From Symbiodinium natans (lineage: Eukaryota > Sar > Dinophyceae > Suessiales > Symbiodiniaceae): a DNA stretch of 64,000 nucleotides. The stretch lies in assembly GCA_905221605.1 (NCBI GenBank), contig CAJNDS010000073.1, positions 125,001 through 189,000 on the forward strand, written 5' to 3'. Position numbers and translations under genes: made by a program. This document shows positions 1-10,730 of this stretch, in pieces (position 1 is the stretch's first letter; each line of letters opens with the position of its first letter). Under the pieces are notes generated by a model. The model made no database searches. It saw only the letters and a program-made list of their open reading frames with translations, and had not been told where the DNA came from.

Positions 1-770
1 AGCGTCCCGCAACACAGAGAATGACCACACAGCTCCAATGTAAGCTAAGCTCCAAAAGCAAAAGCTGCTCCACGATCCATGTTGGCACTCCTCCACCATG
101 TCATCTTATCATTGTTTCAAAACGCTGCTCACTCTGGAATAGAGAATAGCGAAAGACATCGCTCAAGCCCTCTCACTGCAGCACGGTGCAGCGCGAAAGC
201 ATGAGTCTTACAAAGCAGACCTCAAGCAAAACAGTCACTGCAGCACCACAAAAATTCCCCCTTACTCAAACACTTCAACACTCTCTCAAACGTGCCTTGT
301 TGCAAACAGAATGCTTCACATCATTCACGACTCCATGCACAAGTCCAACAAGCGAAAATCAACTGCAAAGCACAACATCCGGACTCTTGCTCACAAGTTG
401 AGGAAAAACATGCGCATAACTCTTGTGCACTCAGGAAAAAGAGCACATGGGATTGTGCTCAGGGAAGAACTATAGCCCAACAGCCACAGGTTCTTGTTCT
501 TTAGGATGCCACGAGCACACGGAAAAACAGATTGAAAACGCGCGCTACCATATTCATATGATAAATGTTTAAAGCAAGGCCAGTATGGCACGGTGGTGGC
601 TCATTCCTGTGGCATCAGCACAAGACTGCGAAAGCAACAACCAGCAACGGTCCGGTGCCAATAGTAGCACAAGCCGCAGCTGCAACGGCTGCAAGCCGGT
701 CGACTGATGCTCTCACATATCCACAAGCAGTATCGCCAGGCTTGAAAGCGCGGTGAAATCTATAAGGAAT
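1..770. other. No gene recognised
   Basis: Short open frames occur on both strands, but none has protein-like composition, a recognisable motif or a convincing start. The stretch ends where the tandem duplication at about 770 begins. Confidence 0.5.
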
Positions 771-803
771 GCAGCTTACTTTTAAGCTGCGGCCTGTGAA
801 GTA

Positions 804-1256
804 TCAAGGCCCTGCTCGTTCCAAAACCCAGTTCACGATATGCCCCGAATGAAGATCGCGAACACTCTCCACTGTGTACGTGCCCGCCACACCTGTGCGG
901 TCTTTTGCGTTGCGGTCCAGGTTCGCTGCCGTGAGGACATGTCCCCAGTGCAGATCAGTGAGATCGACAGGCGCGTTGTAGCGAAGATTCGCCTTCTTCC
1001 ACTGCTGCTGTTTGCTACCGGACCTGAAGACATCATACCCGGTATTCCCGCTTGTACAAGCACACAAGTAGGAGTCTGAACCCGCCAGCGACAGTCGAAT
1101 GAACTCTTCGCTCATGTTGGCATGAACTTTGAACACAGCACGCCCATGTTGTGGCCCGACCACCGCAAACTTGGCATAACTTTTCCACAGCCATAGATCC
1201 CTTCCATCCACTTTGATGTAGACACTGTCACCATTTTGCAAGGCGGCCGCGTGCAT
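804..1256 (-). CDS. Unknown protein or terminal exon, tandem copy 1
   Basis: This is a 150-codon ORF starting at an ATG and ending in TGA. I do not recognise the family. The sequence is regular, with alternating hydrophobic and polar residues that suggest beta strands, and it has no low-complexity region. Paired sites include DSVYIKVDGRDLWLW near the N-terminus, YLCACTSGNTGYD in the middle, and SGHIVNWVLERA at the C-terminus. A possible splice acceptor (...gatgccag) lies just upstream of the ATG on the coding strand, so this may be a last exon rather than a whole gene. Nearly all amino acids are shared with copy 2 (1744-2211), which supports real coding. The TIR-like ORF lies upstream on the same strand and could belong to the same gene. 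Confidence 0.5.
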   Translation of the reverse strand: MHAAALQNGDSVYIKVDGRDLWLWKSYAKFAVVGPQHGRAVFKVHANMSEEFIRLSLAGSDSYLCACTSGNTGYDVFRSGSKQQQWKKANLRYNAPVDLTDLHWGHVLTAANLDRNAKDRTGVAGTYTVESVRDLHSGHIVNWVLERAGP

Positions 1257-1743
1257 GGAAGTTTCCTGGCATCATGTTGTTAGTCTTCAGAAATTGATGC
1301 TGATCTAGTGGAAGGACCAATGATCCTACAAGTGCTCAAACCATCGAGGGCCTGTCGGTCTCGCTGCAGATCGTAGACAAAGCACGATTTGGCAGATGAA
1401 ACAAACAGCAGTTCTGGAGATCAGGTAGGCACATGAAAGCAGTCAAGGGAGTAAAGGGCGGAGGCAAAGACCAGCTGAGGAAATGCAACAAGTTGACTAA
1501 GTTGACATATTCCGAACTTTCCCACCGCGCCTTCTGTCCAGGACCCCTTGCGATGCTGTACCCTCCAACAAGGGCCTCGGCGATTTAGAAAGTGTACGTT
1601 TTATGGCAGGCCAGGATTTTCAGGACCTTCCTGTCTGCAACTGAATACAGTGGTGCAACAAGTGGGCTTTCTCAGAGTCCCAACTGCTTAAAACTAGAGT
1701 CTCTACACCAGGTTTGAAAGTGAGAAGACGTCCTTACTCACAT

Positions 1744-2211
1744 TTAAGCTGTGAATGAACAAGGCGCTGCTCGTTCCAAAACCCACTTCACGATATGCCC
1801 CGAATGAAGATTGCGAACACTCTCCACTCTGTACGTGCCCGCCACACCTGTGTAGCCTGTTGCGTTGCGGTCCAGGTTCGCTGCCGTGCGGACATGTCCC
1901 CAGTGCAGATCAGTGAGATCGACAGGCGCGTTGTAGCGAAGATTCGCCTTCTTCCACTGCTGCTGTTTGCTACCGGACCTGAAGACATCATACCCGGTAT
2001 TACCGCTTGTACAAGCACACAAGTAGGAGTCTGAATCTGCCAGCGACAGTCGAATGAACTCTTCGCTCATGTTGGCATGAACTTTGAACACAGCACGCCC
2101 ATGTTGTGGCCCGACCACCGCGTTTTCGGCATAACTTTTCCACAGCCATAGATCCCTTCCGTCCACTTTGATGTAGACACTGTCACCATTTTGCAAGGCG
2201 GCCACGTGCAT
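1744..2211 (-). CDS. Unknown protein or terminal exon, tandem copy 2
   Basis: This 155-codon ORF is the paralogue of the one at 804-1256, with the same ATG context and a different C-terminal end (ERAAPCSFTA, then stop). Substitutions between the copies are scattered and neither copy carries an internal stop. That pattern fits coding sequence held under constraint since the duplication. As in copy 1, an AG acceptor-like site precedes the ATG. No function can be assigned from sequence alone; a beta-rich binding domain is a guess. If this is an exon with its own stop, the downstream copy 1 would have to be a separate gene or an alternative last exon. Confidence 0.5.
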   Translation of the reverse strand: MHVAALQNGDSVYIKVDGRDLWLWKSYAENAVVGPQHGRAVFKVHANMSEEFIRLSLADSDSYLCACTSGNTGYDVFRSGSKQQQWKKANLRYNAPVDLTDLHWGHVRTAANLDRNATGYTGVAGTYRVESVRNLHSGHIVKWVLERAAPCSFTA

Positions 2212-2622
2212 GGAAGTTTCCTGGCATCATGTTGTTAGTCTTCAGAAATTCATGCTGGTCTAGTGGAAGGACCAATGATCCTACAAGTGCTCAAACCATC
2301 GAGGGCCTGTCGGTCTCGCTGCAGATCGTAGACAAAGCACGATTTGGCGGATGAAACAAACAGCAGTTCTGGAGATCAGGTAGGCACATGAAAGCAGTCA
2401 AGGGAGTAAAGGGCGGAGGCAAAGACCAGCTGAGGAAATGCAACAAGTTGACTAAGTTGACATATTCCGAACTTTCCCCCCGCGCCTTCTGTCCTGGATT
2501 GCTTGCGACGCTGACTTTTTTAGCAAGGTCCTAAGTGGGCTTTCTCAGAGTCTCAGAACTGCTTGAACTAGAGTCTCTACACCGAAGACCTGATCAGTTG
2601 AAATCGCAAGCCACGCACGAAT

Positions 2623-3275
2623 CTAATGCAAACATATGCATATCCGACACCCTGCCTCGAACTGCTCTCGAGGGCCATGCAGCACTTTCGCGATGTGGGC
2701 AGCTATCCAGTGTGCATCCTTGCCCTGGCAGTCCATGTGGACCTTGGTTGGTAGGAATACAGAGCTGAGCAACCCGTCGACCAAGTCGGCATTCTCATCG
2801 CGGGGACAGTCAGCGTAGGGCTCCGGTGGCCACATGTCGCACATTTTCAACGGGAGGATATCGATCCCATACACGTGCGCAAACTTGAGCTCATGATGTG
2901 AGGAACACACGCTCTTCGTGACCGCACCATAGTGCGAAGTGCACACGGAGAGCAACACGCCCTTGTTGAATTTGAGCTTTCCAAGATATTCCTCGGTAAG
3001 GGTTCCGAAGTCAGCACCCACTGGTGCATCCACCATTAAAACCGGGTAGTTCTTGTTCTTGAGGATTTTGTGGACTTCCCGGAACAGCCTCTCCGGCTCC
3101 TCCCCGTCGAATCTTGCCGAAAACATCCCGACACGAGCTGCCGTGCCATCAGGCAAATCCTCGGCGACATGCTCCTGGCCCGAAGCTAGCGAGCTGCTGA
3201 TGAAACCCAAGCACTCCACGTTCCCCCGACCTGTGACCTGGACACGCTCGAACTTCCTGCCGCAAGGAGGGCTTC
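2623..3275 (-). CDS. TIR-like domain protein (partial or exon)
   Basis: The frame is open from about 3275. The first ATG is not obvious, so an upstream exon is likely. The translated core alternates predicted strands and helices: RVGMFSARFDGEEPERLF, then a helix, NYPVLMVDAPVG, a loop, GVLLSVCTSHYGAVT, and HVYGIDILPLKM followed by WPPEPY. This order and the FSARFD-type first strand resemble TIR-fold (Toll/interleukin receptor-like) domains found in protist genomes, but that assignment is by eye. The C-terminal ~50 residues, rich in Cys and His, look like a continuation. A multi-exon gene including the repeated ORFs at 1744-2211 and 804-1256 is possible. A profile search would settle the fold. 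Confidence 0.4.
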
Positions 3276-3279
3276 AGCC

Positions 3280-4100
3280 ATCGCTTCGCACCTGTTCAGC
3301 CAACAGCAATGATGGCAGCTTCGGCTTGTGCATTCAATATCAGTTGGATCCAACGTCACGTGACTGCGGAGGTTGGTGCGGCCGAGGCAGAGGCGCTCGC
3401 AAGGAATCCAAACGTCGAGGACAATCTGCAACTCCGATGGGCTAACTGCAAGCTGGAGCCAAGCTTCGAGGCTCCGACAAGATGGAGACCGCCGCGGCTT
3501 ATCCTAAGACCAAAAAAAGTGTTCGCTGTAAGAATCGCGCAGAAATGCCATCCTGCAGGTCCGGGGTTCTTCGGGTTTCGCCCTTCGTTTTCATCCCGGA
3601 CCTCCAACAAGCCCTTTCAGCACGAATCTTTTCGGCGGATCTCTCCGCTTTTTTTGGCCTAAAGGGCAATTTGTTTTGAGTCTCTCGGTTTGCTGCTTTA
3701 TCTTTGTTTCGACTTTGATTTGCATTAGAAGTACAAGAATTCAATAGCTCTAAAGGGTCAACAGGGTCTTTACTTAAGAAAGAGTATGGGTGCCGGCTTG
3801 TTTTGCGTGGTAAATCGCGATGAACACTGGTTATGCGGATTTTCGTTTTTCCTGCCAGCTACACTTTCTATGCTACCCGATGCTACCCACGCTACCCATT
3901 GTTCATGATTTCCGCTGGCTATATTCCTTGGGATGGAAGCTCAGCACAGTTGAAGACCTGCTCTTCTAAAGGCGAGCCTCGGACATCTGGTCATCGAAAG
4001 AACGTAAGATTGTTGTGGCTGTGATTGCTTGCTGCTTGAAGTTTTTATTGTGTGAGGCCTGTTGTTTAGTGGTTATGTCAAGAAATGGCCTCTGTGCTGC
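3280..4100. other. No gene recognised
   Basis: Several overlapping open frames occur on both strands (for example 3309-3662 and 3356-3610) and none stands out as coding. I see no promoter, RNA gene or repeat that I can support. Confidence 0.4.
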
Positions 4101-4103
4101 CAG

Positions 4104-4150
4104 TATAGGGTTTAGGGTTTAGGGGTTTCTGTTGGGTTTAGGGTTTTAGG
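4104..4150 (+). repeat. Interstitial telomere-like TTTAGGG repeats
   Basis: About five units of TTTAGGG with one- or two-base variants run head to tail. TTTAGGG is the telomere repeat reported for dinoflagellates and many plants. An internal position suggests a healed break, an old chromosome fusion or retro-insertion of telomeric DNA. A CCCTAAA tract in the opposite sense lies at 39235-39290. Confidence 0.8.
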
Positions 4151-5400
4151 GACGATCAGACCTATAGGAGGTCCCCCTTAGGTCCGAAGGCTCGGACTTA
4201 GCAGGGAAGTTGCTAGAAGGGAGGAATGGTGTAAGTTCACAGCTACACATTCGTCCGTTACGAATGCACCTTAGGTTAAGAGTGGAAACCAAGCACTGCA
4301 CGCTTTCTTTTTCACATTGGCGGAAAGCAGATCCCGATCGGCTGCAGCTAGGAAGCACCGGACAAGCAAGCCGGGCAGAAGAAATGCTGGACCGGAGTAC
4401 GGCGAGCCAGGACCCACAGGTAGAGTGGACACAAGCGATATAAAATGCCAACCTTGAACATGGCGGAATGACGGTATGGCCTGGCATGACAAGGGAAGTG
4501 CAAGGATTGGCTCAATGATTCACCTGTTCAAGCAGGATGGCTGGCGCACGGGCTAAGGATACTCAAGGAAAGCAAGAGACAGCGATCCGTCGCGTTTGAG
4601 TACGGCCGTAGCCCACCCAGATAAAATGGGCTTGAGCCGCAACCACTCATTCTGACGCTGGGGATCCTGAAGTTACTTGAGCTCATGTGCACATGAACGC
4701 CCATGTGAAGCAAGATCGGGCTTCCTACCATGGCCAGACATAGCTACAGGGAGAGTGGGAGGAGAGTTGCAGGGTCCTTGCCCATAGCCAAGCCTCGTGT
4801 GGCATGACACGCAACAGTGAGCAAACCCGGAACCACCCGTACCTGTGCTTCAGGAGTGCAGAAATCAACACTTGGGTCCACTTAGTGGGCAAGCCGCAAG
4901 AAGAGCGTACAGTGAAGCAATTGGAACCACTGAACGGGGCCTCGCCCTTGAGGATGCTCTCTTTCCATCCATGGCAGCTAATACCCTCATTCACCTTTGG
5001 GAGGCAGAATTCTCTGATCTAACAAAACAGCAGCTTCGCCTGTCCAAAGGACGGCTCTGGGTTTGTTTGGCGTGGCGCGATTGTAGGGAAGGAGTTGGCA
5101 AAGTAGTCTCGCTATTGTGTCCTCCGACCCTACTTCACGCAGGTACACTCATTGAGGTGATCAACACTTGGGAGAGAGAAATCGGTGTCAACCCGCCGGT
5201 GACGAAACCGACCTTCGCAGGCCAAAAGAACCTGCAGGCGGTGTTGGATATCTGTGTAGCAGCCACCACTGATTGTATCTCTGCACGTTTTTTGCAGCCG
5301 GGACGCGTGCAACATGGCGCACGTTGACAGCCTACCGTCCTCGGTGAGCACGGTCGTGACCCACCCTATTTAACTTGAGCCGAAATTTCGTCGCCACCAT
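4151..5400. other. No gene firmly recognised
   Basis: The best open frame is 4845-5327 on the plus strand (160 codons). It has ordinary amino-acid composition but no motif I know, and opposing frames are also open. At 5373-5385 the minus strand carries a sequence one base different from the end of the dinoflagellate spliced leader, which I treat as chance. Confidence 0.3.
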
Positions 5401-5726
5401 ATTCACAATGCCCATATCTGCCTGCGCGGGTTAGCAACCGTGGCGACTTTCCTGCGCTTGGTTTCCCTCTGTACTTCAATGTCCAAAATGTCGAAAATTT
5501 CAAGGTGAAGACTTTTAGAAGGGCGCTGGGAGGGTCGACGTCTTGAGTCGGGTAGCGCGGGGTTGCCACAAGCGACTCCTTGGTGGTGTAGTTGGGGAAG
5601 CGTTTCCTCGAAAGCCGTTTTGATTTTCGTAACCTCAAAAACTCGGTTTACATCCGACAGGATTTCATGCGGAATAGGCCCATCCAAGATGCCCTGGGAA
5701 ATGTCAAGGAGGTCAGCAATGGCACC

Positions 5727-6287
5727 TTAAACTCCTTCTAGGAAAGGAGGGATGGCACCCTCATGCCTAACATAAATGCCATCATGTACCCACAAAAGAG
5801 ATCCTGCGCAGAAGGGGAGCATAGCTACTATGCCCTGCCGCATGACTTTGCTCTCTGCCGCTTCAAGGGTGAAAGTAACCCAATTCCTATCAGTAACTCG
5901 CTCGTCAACCGCATAGAAAGGGAGCCCATATTCTATGAGTTCCTTGAGGGTTCTTCTGGCTTGGCTGAGCTGGTTCAATAAATGCCTTAATTCAGGCGCT
6001 ATGGCAAAGGCTACAACGCTACCTTCAAAAGCATGACGCAAGAAGGCAGTGGAGTCCATTCCAACTGCACTTTGCAGGAGGTGCTTGGGCAGCACACTTT
6101 GTGCTTGGCTCAGAGTAGTACGAAAGATCTCACGCGCCTCGCTTAACGGTGCAAGGGGTTGGTGACGTCTTGAGGCGCAGGCGAGCATCCGAAGGAGGGT
6201 ATAATGAGAACCTTTCATATCGATGTCATAAGCACTGGGGCCCAGGGCAAGGAGGCGAATCTGCTTATTGCTCGTGTCGGATTGCAC
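5727..6287 (-). CDS. Unrecognised protein, possibly polymerase-like
   Basis: This is a 186-codon frame with good protein-like composition. Two segments stand out. AYDIDMKGSHYTLLRML sits near residue 20, with an acidic residue pair leading a helix. SLLWVHDGIYVRHEG lies near residue 165, a His-Asp-Gly turn between two strands. The two are about 140 residues apart. Paired Asp motifs of this kind are seen in polymerase palms and in some mobile-element polymerases, but I cannot name the family. On the same strand, an RNase H remnant lies about 260 bp upstream (6553-7010) and another coding-like frame (about 5403-5687) lies just downstream. The whole 5.4-7.0 kb block may therefore be one decayed mobile element. 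The ORF starts at or before 6287; the true start is unknown. Confidence 0.35.
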   Translation of the reverse strand: MQSDTSNKQIRLLALGPSAYDIDMKGSHYTLLRMLACASRRHQPLAPLSEAREIFRTTLSQAQSVLPKHLLQSAVGMDSTAFLRHAFEGSVVAFAIAPELRHLLNQLSQARRTLKELIEYGLPFYAVDERVTDRNWVTFTLEAAESKVMRQGIVAMLPFCAGSLLWVHDGIYVRHEGAIPPFLEGV

Positions 6288-6552
6288 ACGTATACAGGAC
6301 CAAACCAGGCCAAGGCCAAGTGGTTTGGCAATATTGGATCAGCAGCTCTCTCTGCCCTCTGCCAAAAGAGATTGTCTCAGCCGCTGCGGTAAGATCTGTG
6401 ATGATCTGTGCGTGCTTGTTGTTTCCATTCCTGCGGCAGCACGATAATGGGTGGAAAGGTGTTGGTATTCACCTCCATGTCTGACCTACCTTCGTTATTG
6501 TTGAAGAAGACATTTTCTTGTCGCCCCAGGTCCAACCTGAGGCTGTCAGCTG

Positions 6553-7010
6553 CTAGGCCTGCAAATGATCAGCGACTCGGTTGCCTGCCCTAGGCACATA
6601 GGACCCGTGAACTTTGACAGATGTTTGCGAAAGGGCTTGCCATATGGCATCTAGCTTCCGCACAAGATCATCCCTACGCAAACGGTTGGTTCCCGCAAAG
6701 TGCTTTATGATGGTTAAGCAGTCGCCCTGAATGATGACCTCAGAGATATTTCTGGACGTGGCGCAGTGGAGCAACTTTACAATGGTTTCATGAGCCGCAT
6801 AGATTTCCGCATACGTGGAGTCTTGACATGGTTGCAACGGAACAGCGATGGTTTCTAATATGATTGGAACAGGCCCAGGGGCCACACCACTCCACCAGCA
6901 CCTCCAATACTTTCTTTGGCGTGGCAACTGCCGTCAAATTGGGCGACCAAGTGTGTTTCCTGCACGGGTTTAAGCTCCACAGTGCGGTCAGGGCAGGAAT
7001 TGGCCTAACG
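6553..7010 (-). pseudogene. RNase H domain, frameshifted
   Basis: Translation of the minus strand from about 7000 gives HLVAQFDGSCHAKESIGGAG, the first strand of an RNase HI fold with its catalytic Asp. That frame then meets a stop. The fold continues in a second frame (6553-6927) with TYAEIYAAHETIVKLL (catalytic Glu), ISEVIIQGDCLTII (second Asp), and VPRAGNRVADHLQA (last Asp). All four acidic positions are identifiable, split between frames by an indel near 6850. RNase H degrades the RNA strand of RNA-DNA hybrids and is carried by many retroelements. No RT was seen next to it, so the parent element is uncertain. Confidence 0.7.
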
Positions 7011-7571
7011 GCTGTGACCTGGAGGTGCAAACCATTCCCAAGCGAAGGGCCAAGGGTGGTCCAGGCACAACCCCCCCTGCGAAGCGCCAGAGGGGGGGGG
7101 GTTGAGAACTAGGAGAAAAGGGAGGATTTGTCTTGCCGATATGACGGAAGAGTGAACAAGTGCGGGCCGACTGAAACGTCCAAAACTCGAAAGAGTAGGC
7201 GTTGGGCTTTCTCCTAACCGACCGCCCCTCCACTCCTCCTCCTCCCCCCCCTCGAGCATCATGGTTACAACTCGTTTGGTCCGCTTTGCTACCCAAACAT
7301 CGCTTGTACCCTAGCTGCTCGAAATTCCAACGTTTGAAAACCCGAAGGGTTTACAACTATACAAGGGAAGAAGGGGAGCCCCAATCAATGGAAACTGAAC
7401 GCCACAAGACTGTCAAGCAAAAGCACACGCGAAGCTTGGTTTTGGACGCATCGGCCCGGGAGCTCAGAACTCGGCGTCATTCTCGAAGAATGCACCGAAC
7501 GTGGCACTACTCGTGTGAGTGGCCGAAGACATCCTCTGGATCAGCCCCCTTCAAAGACGAAGGCCACCACC
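7011..7571. other. No gene recognised
   Basis: The stretch contains a G run at 7091-7100 and a purine/pyrimidine-skewed segment near 7225-7255. Open frames on both strands look like low-complexity shadows. Confidence 0.4.
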
Positions 7572-9075
7572 TCAATGGGATTTTTCAAAACGAGGCCCTG
7601 TTGCGATGCCTGAAGCTGAAAGGGATTTTGCATCCAACAGGGCCTCACTGAAATTGCCATAGGCCAACAACGGCCTTAGCACAGAAAGGTCAATCTCCGA
7701 CCACTGACATTTTAAGCGCAAATCTGGGTTGAAACCTTCCAGGCGATTTTTTGTGATGTTGTCAGCCTCTACGTTCGCATCCCGAGGTCTCCAACTCAAA
7801 AGACATCTGATTCCCATCACATCGCAGCTGCACTCATACTGCATCAAAACGAACATCAACGGAACCTTGGTGGTGAGCATACGTTGAGTTACGGCCTCAG
7901 TGGCACGGTTGTCTGTGCCCCCCGCAAAGGTCGCCTTCAAACAGCCTGGACATTGCCATAGCGAGCCGAACTCTCGACGTAGCAGATGTCGCGCAACCAG
8001 CGAAGAGAGGAGCTCCGCTGAGGTGCTTGCCCAAGTGCTGGTACCTTCCCTGAAGAGCCACGGAACTTCACTCGGACCTAGGGCCCTAGAGTCAGCTGAA
8101 ATCAGGGAGCTTTCGCGGACTCTCCACCAAGATGCAAGAACCATCCTCCTAGCACCACCTGGTCCTCATCGCAAGCGGCGTCCGTCCGGAACAGCTCGCC
8201 CAGGTCCCTTTCGTTTACCCCGGCCGGATAAGTATGCACGCCCGCCTTCAACCGGTCCACGATGAACTTCAAGGTGCACCTGACGAGGTTGGGTAAGGCC
8301 AACACGGCCCCTTTCGGGACTGCCGCCAGCCAGGCGTAACCAGGGGTCAGAAAAGGTTTTATCCACACCAGCGCTTGAGACATGAAACCCAAACGTCCAT
8401 GCAGCTCGTGGTATCTACGGACATCTACGAGCCATCCCTTGCCCTCGATGGATCCAATACTCGGGACAATCCAGGCACAGCGTTTCTCGGAGATGCCGAG
8501 GTGAAAAAGGGTGTAGTCGACCCAGTATCCGACCCAGTCCAGCTCAAGTCCGCCCTGCCATTTTTTCTCCGAAAAGGGGGTGCCCTGCCCACACATGAAG
8601 GCCAACATCATCCAGATATTGAGTTAGCGGTCTCGGCCCGCACTCAACAAGTGAAGATCATCCGCGTAGATCAGCATGAAGACAAAGGCTTGCAGCATCA
8701 CTCTGAAAGAAAGTCTTCCAACCAGCCCGATCAACCTGGAGAACCGGAAGGCAGCAGAGGCCACCCCAAAGGTCCCTGTCCTGTTCAGCCAGACCACCGG
8801 GGAACTTGAGTGCGTCTTGCAAGCCAGTACCCCCAGTGCTCAGAATGATGGAGGTACCTCCTGTGCGCCTTGGACACATCCCCCACGAGGCCGAAGTAAA
8901 CCTTCTCCTCCGTGACAACCCCAAGCTTCTGCAAGGCCGACCTCCCTCGAACCAGGAGATTCCAATCTGTCCCTCACGACGATCTCATTATTCACCCGGA
9001 CTCCATGGGTACCGTCATGGACGACCCAAAAGTCCTGGTCTTGTTTGGGAATGACAGCTTGCGCAGCAATCCTGA
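7572..9075 (-). pseudogene. Reverse transcriptase-RNase H, several frameshifts
   Basis: The RT palm is clear once frames are followed. FWVVHDGTHGVRVNN (about 9030-8985) is the finger strand. GDVSKAHRR (about 8880) holds the motif A Asp, GTFGVASAAF (about 8755) is motif B, and LIYADDLHLL (about 8670) is the motif C Tyr-Ala-Asp-Asp box. The thumb follows with LDWVGYWVDY. RNase H residues lie in FRTDAACDEDQ, STSAELLSSL, GGTDNRATEAV and RDANVEADNIT (about 8190-7740), giving the Asp-Glu-Asp-Asp set. Frame shifts fall near 8840, 8640 and 8140. The enzyme once copied element RNA into DNA; this copy cannot make a single product unless the indels are assembly errors. Confidence 0.8.
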
Positions 9076-9839
9076 GGGCCTCGCCAGGATAGCGCCTCTG
9101 GGCTTCGGCCACCGACAGGGGAAACATACGCCCCTCCAGCTCCTCCTTTTCAAAAGCGGGCTGCAAAGCCTTTGCTACTTCAGGGCCGTCCTTGTAGTTC
9201 TTCATCTCCGGCTCCCACAAAGAGTCGTCATACTTCTGACCTTTCACCCGCCTTCGATACACTTGCGGGCGCGGACCGAGAGGTCGAGTATGTCCCACTT
9301 CAACCCCATTGCAAAAACAGAATTTCCCATGCTCCAGTACCTCGAAGTCCGGGTCCTCCAGCAGCTGCAACGTCTGTGACATAGCCCTCAGGAAGAAAGG
9401 CTGATTCGGAACAAGCTCATGCGCGCGTATCGGATCGGTCAGCATGTTGAACCAATCCCCCCGCAGCTCCTCCATCACCTCCTTCGAGAAGAGGGGCCCA
9501 CTCCAACGACCAGTCGCAAGACGAAATGTCGACCTCGCCAACTCACAAACCGACGCACCATGTCCCGAAGTTCCTCCGTCCTCGCCTCCTGTGAAAGACG
9601 AAGGCCCCTGTTCATCGGCTTCCACCGCCCGGGGAACAGCGACCGAAGCCATCCACGAACTCGTCCTTGTTGCCGGCAAAAGTCGCCCACCAGCGGTGGA
9701 CCTTCGCACCCGGACCGGACCTCATGAAAGGGAAGATCCCACCTCCTCTTCCAGCGTAGTTCCGCACGGTTCTTCAGCAGGTCTCTTTCTTGTTCAATCC
9801 TGGAAGCCGGAAACCCAGAAACAAAAGCCTCTCCCTGTC

Positions 9840-10690
9840 CTCCTGCTTCAAGAGACCGTCTTGAGAAATCGAATACCATGCCAGGACCAGCCTGCAGCCG
9901 ACCCAAGGCTCCGTGGAATGCCATAGATGGGGATCGAAGACAATCTACAAATGGAACCCCTGAACTGTTCGCCTCCAATCACACGTAGTTCACTGCCGCC
10001 ATCGCACTGAAGCCAAACCTCCCCTCCTTTGAAGGAGGAGCAAGCCAGAAGGAGGTTGTCATAATTTCTGTGAGGGGGCTGCTGAAGATCCCTAAATAAG
10101 GCCATCGAGGTGAAGGCCCCGTCCCGGAATTTGGTCGTCAGCAGTCTCGTCAGAAGTTCTGTCGCACAAGGAAAACCAACCGTATTGCGCCTCAAGCCGA
10201 CCTTCCCATGACGCTGATAAGCCCCCGTAGTGAAAGACCTCTGGCCTGGGATCCTCACAAGGGAGTCGCGAACCCGGTCCTCGTCGACTAGAAGGTTTGA
10301 AAGATTCAGCAGCTGGGCCTCATTGACTGTACCTTCCGCCAAACACTGCGCTGCCAAAACCTCCGACTCCACATCTTCAGCCGCTGGTCCCGAAGTGTCC
10401 AACGGAGCCGTGCTTCCTCCCCCATCGAAGACGGAGAAGACCCACTTGGCAATGGCTTCACAAAGGTCCGCAGGGTAGGCAGCTGCCAAAGTGGCACGCC
10501 AACCCCCATTTGGATGCTCACCGAGCAGCGAAGCATGGCGTCGGTGTCCACAAAAGCGAGGAAGAGGACCCAGGTAACGCTCATCAGCGTCAAAGCGTGG
10601 AGGGCCCATAAAGGCCATGCAGCGTGTAGACGACAGAAAACGTGTGGGCTTGGGGAAGTCCGCACCATAAGCACACTGAAAAATGGCAAA
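9840..10690 (-). pseudogene. Dioxygenase-like (double-stranded beta-helix) fragment
   Basis: The minus-strand frame shows YGADFPKPTRF, a cysteine-histidine segment FCGHRRHASL, then AYQRHGKVGLRR and FTSMALFRDL. PPHRNYDN and SFKGGEVWLQ follow. In a second frame, SPSMAFHG is followed by a Phe/Arg-rich strand. The order 'FTS...H-x-D...GGE-hydrophobic-W...H...R' is what I would expect of a 2-oxoglutarate/Fe(II) oxygenase of the TET/JBP or AlkB type. Here the expected Asp of the HxD pair is Asn. The same pattern recurs at 32855-34080. The assignment is an inference; the conserved GGE-W strand and its position before an RT are the main support. Confidence 0.4.
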
Positions 10691-10730
10691 GCAGGACGCA
10701 CGCTCATGACTCTGTAGCGCAGTACTCGGG

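Larger units (their letters stand above)
770..2585. repeat. Tandem duplication, two ~0.9 kb units
   Basis: A segment of roughly 0.9 kb is present twice in direct orientation, about 770-1710 and 1733-2585. Over most of the unit the offset is exactly 955 bp: the ORF near 841 matches that at 1796, and the block ending near 1548 matches that ending near 2503. Near the distal end, copy two has lost about 80 bp, so 1660-1710 pairs with 2530-2582. Each unit holds one ORF plus about 500 bp of flank. Differences are mostly single substitutions, so the duplication looks recent. Confidence 0.9.
7572..10690 (-). mobile_element. Decayed RT-RNase H retroelement with dioxygenase-like segment
   Basis: On the minus strand the order is: a segment with an oxygenase-like pattern (about 10690-9840), then RT (about 9075-8480), then RNase H (about 8200-7690). 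The coding frame changes at least four times. No terminal repeats were found, so the ends are set only by recognisable coding sequence. The RT belongs to the same broad dinoflagellate group as the YR elements at the right of the window, judging by spacing and RNase H type. No recombinase is present here. LINE-A begins about 700 bp to the right. Confidence 0.65.

Noticed and set aside
5373-5385. Spliced-leader-like sequence on the minus strand
   Set aside because: One mismatch in 13 bases and no linked gene or element end, so chance is sufficient.
9444-9926. Plus-strand frames opposite the broken RT element
   Set aside because: RT and RNase H motifs are all on the minus strand; these frames are shadows.
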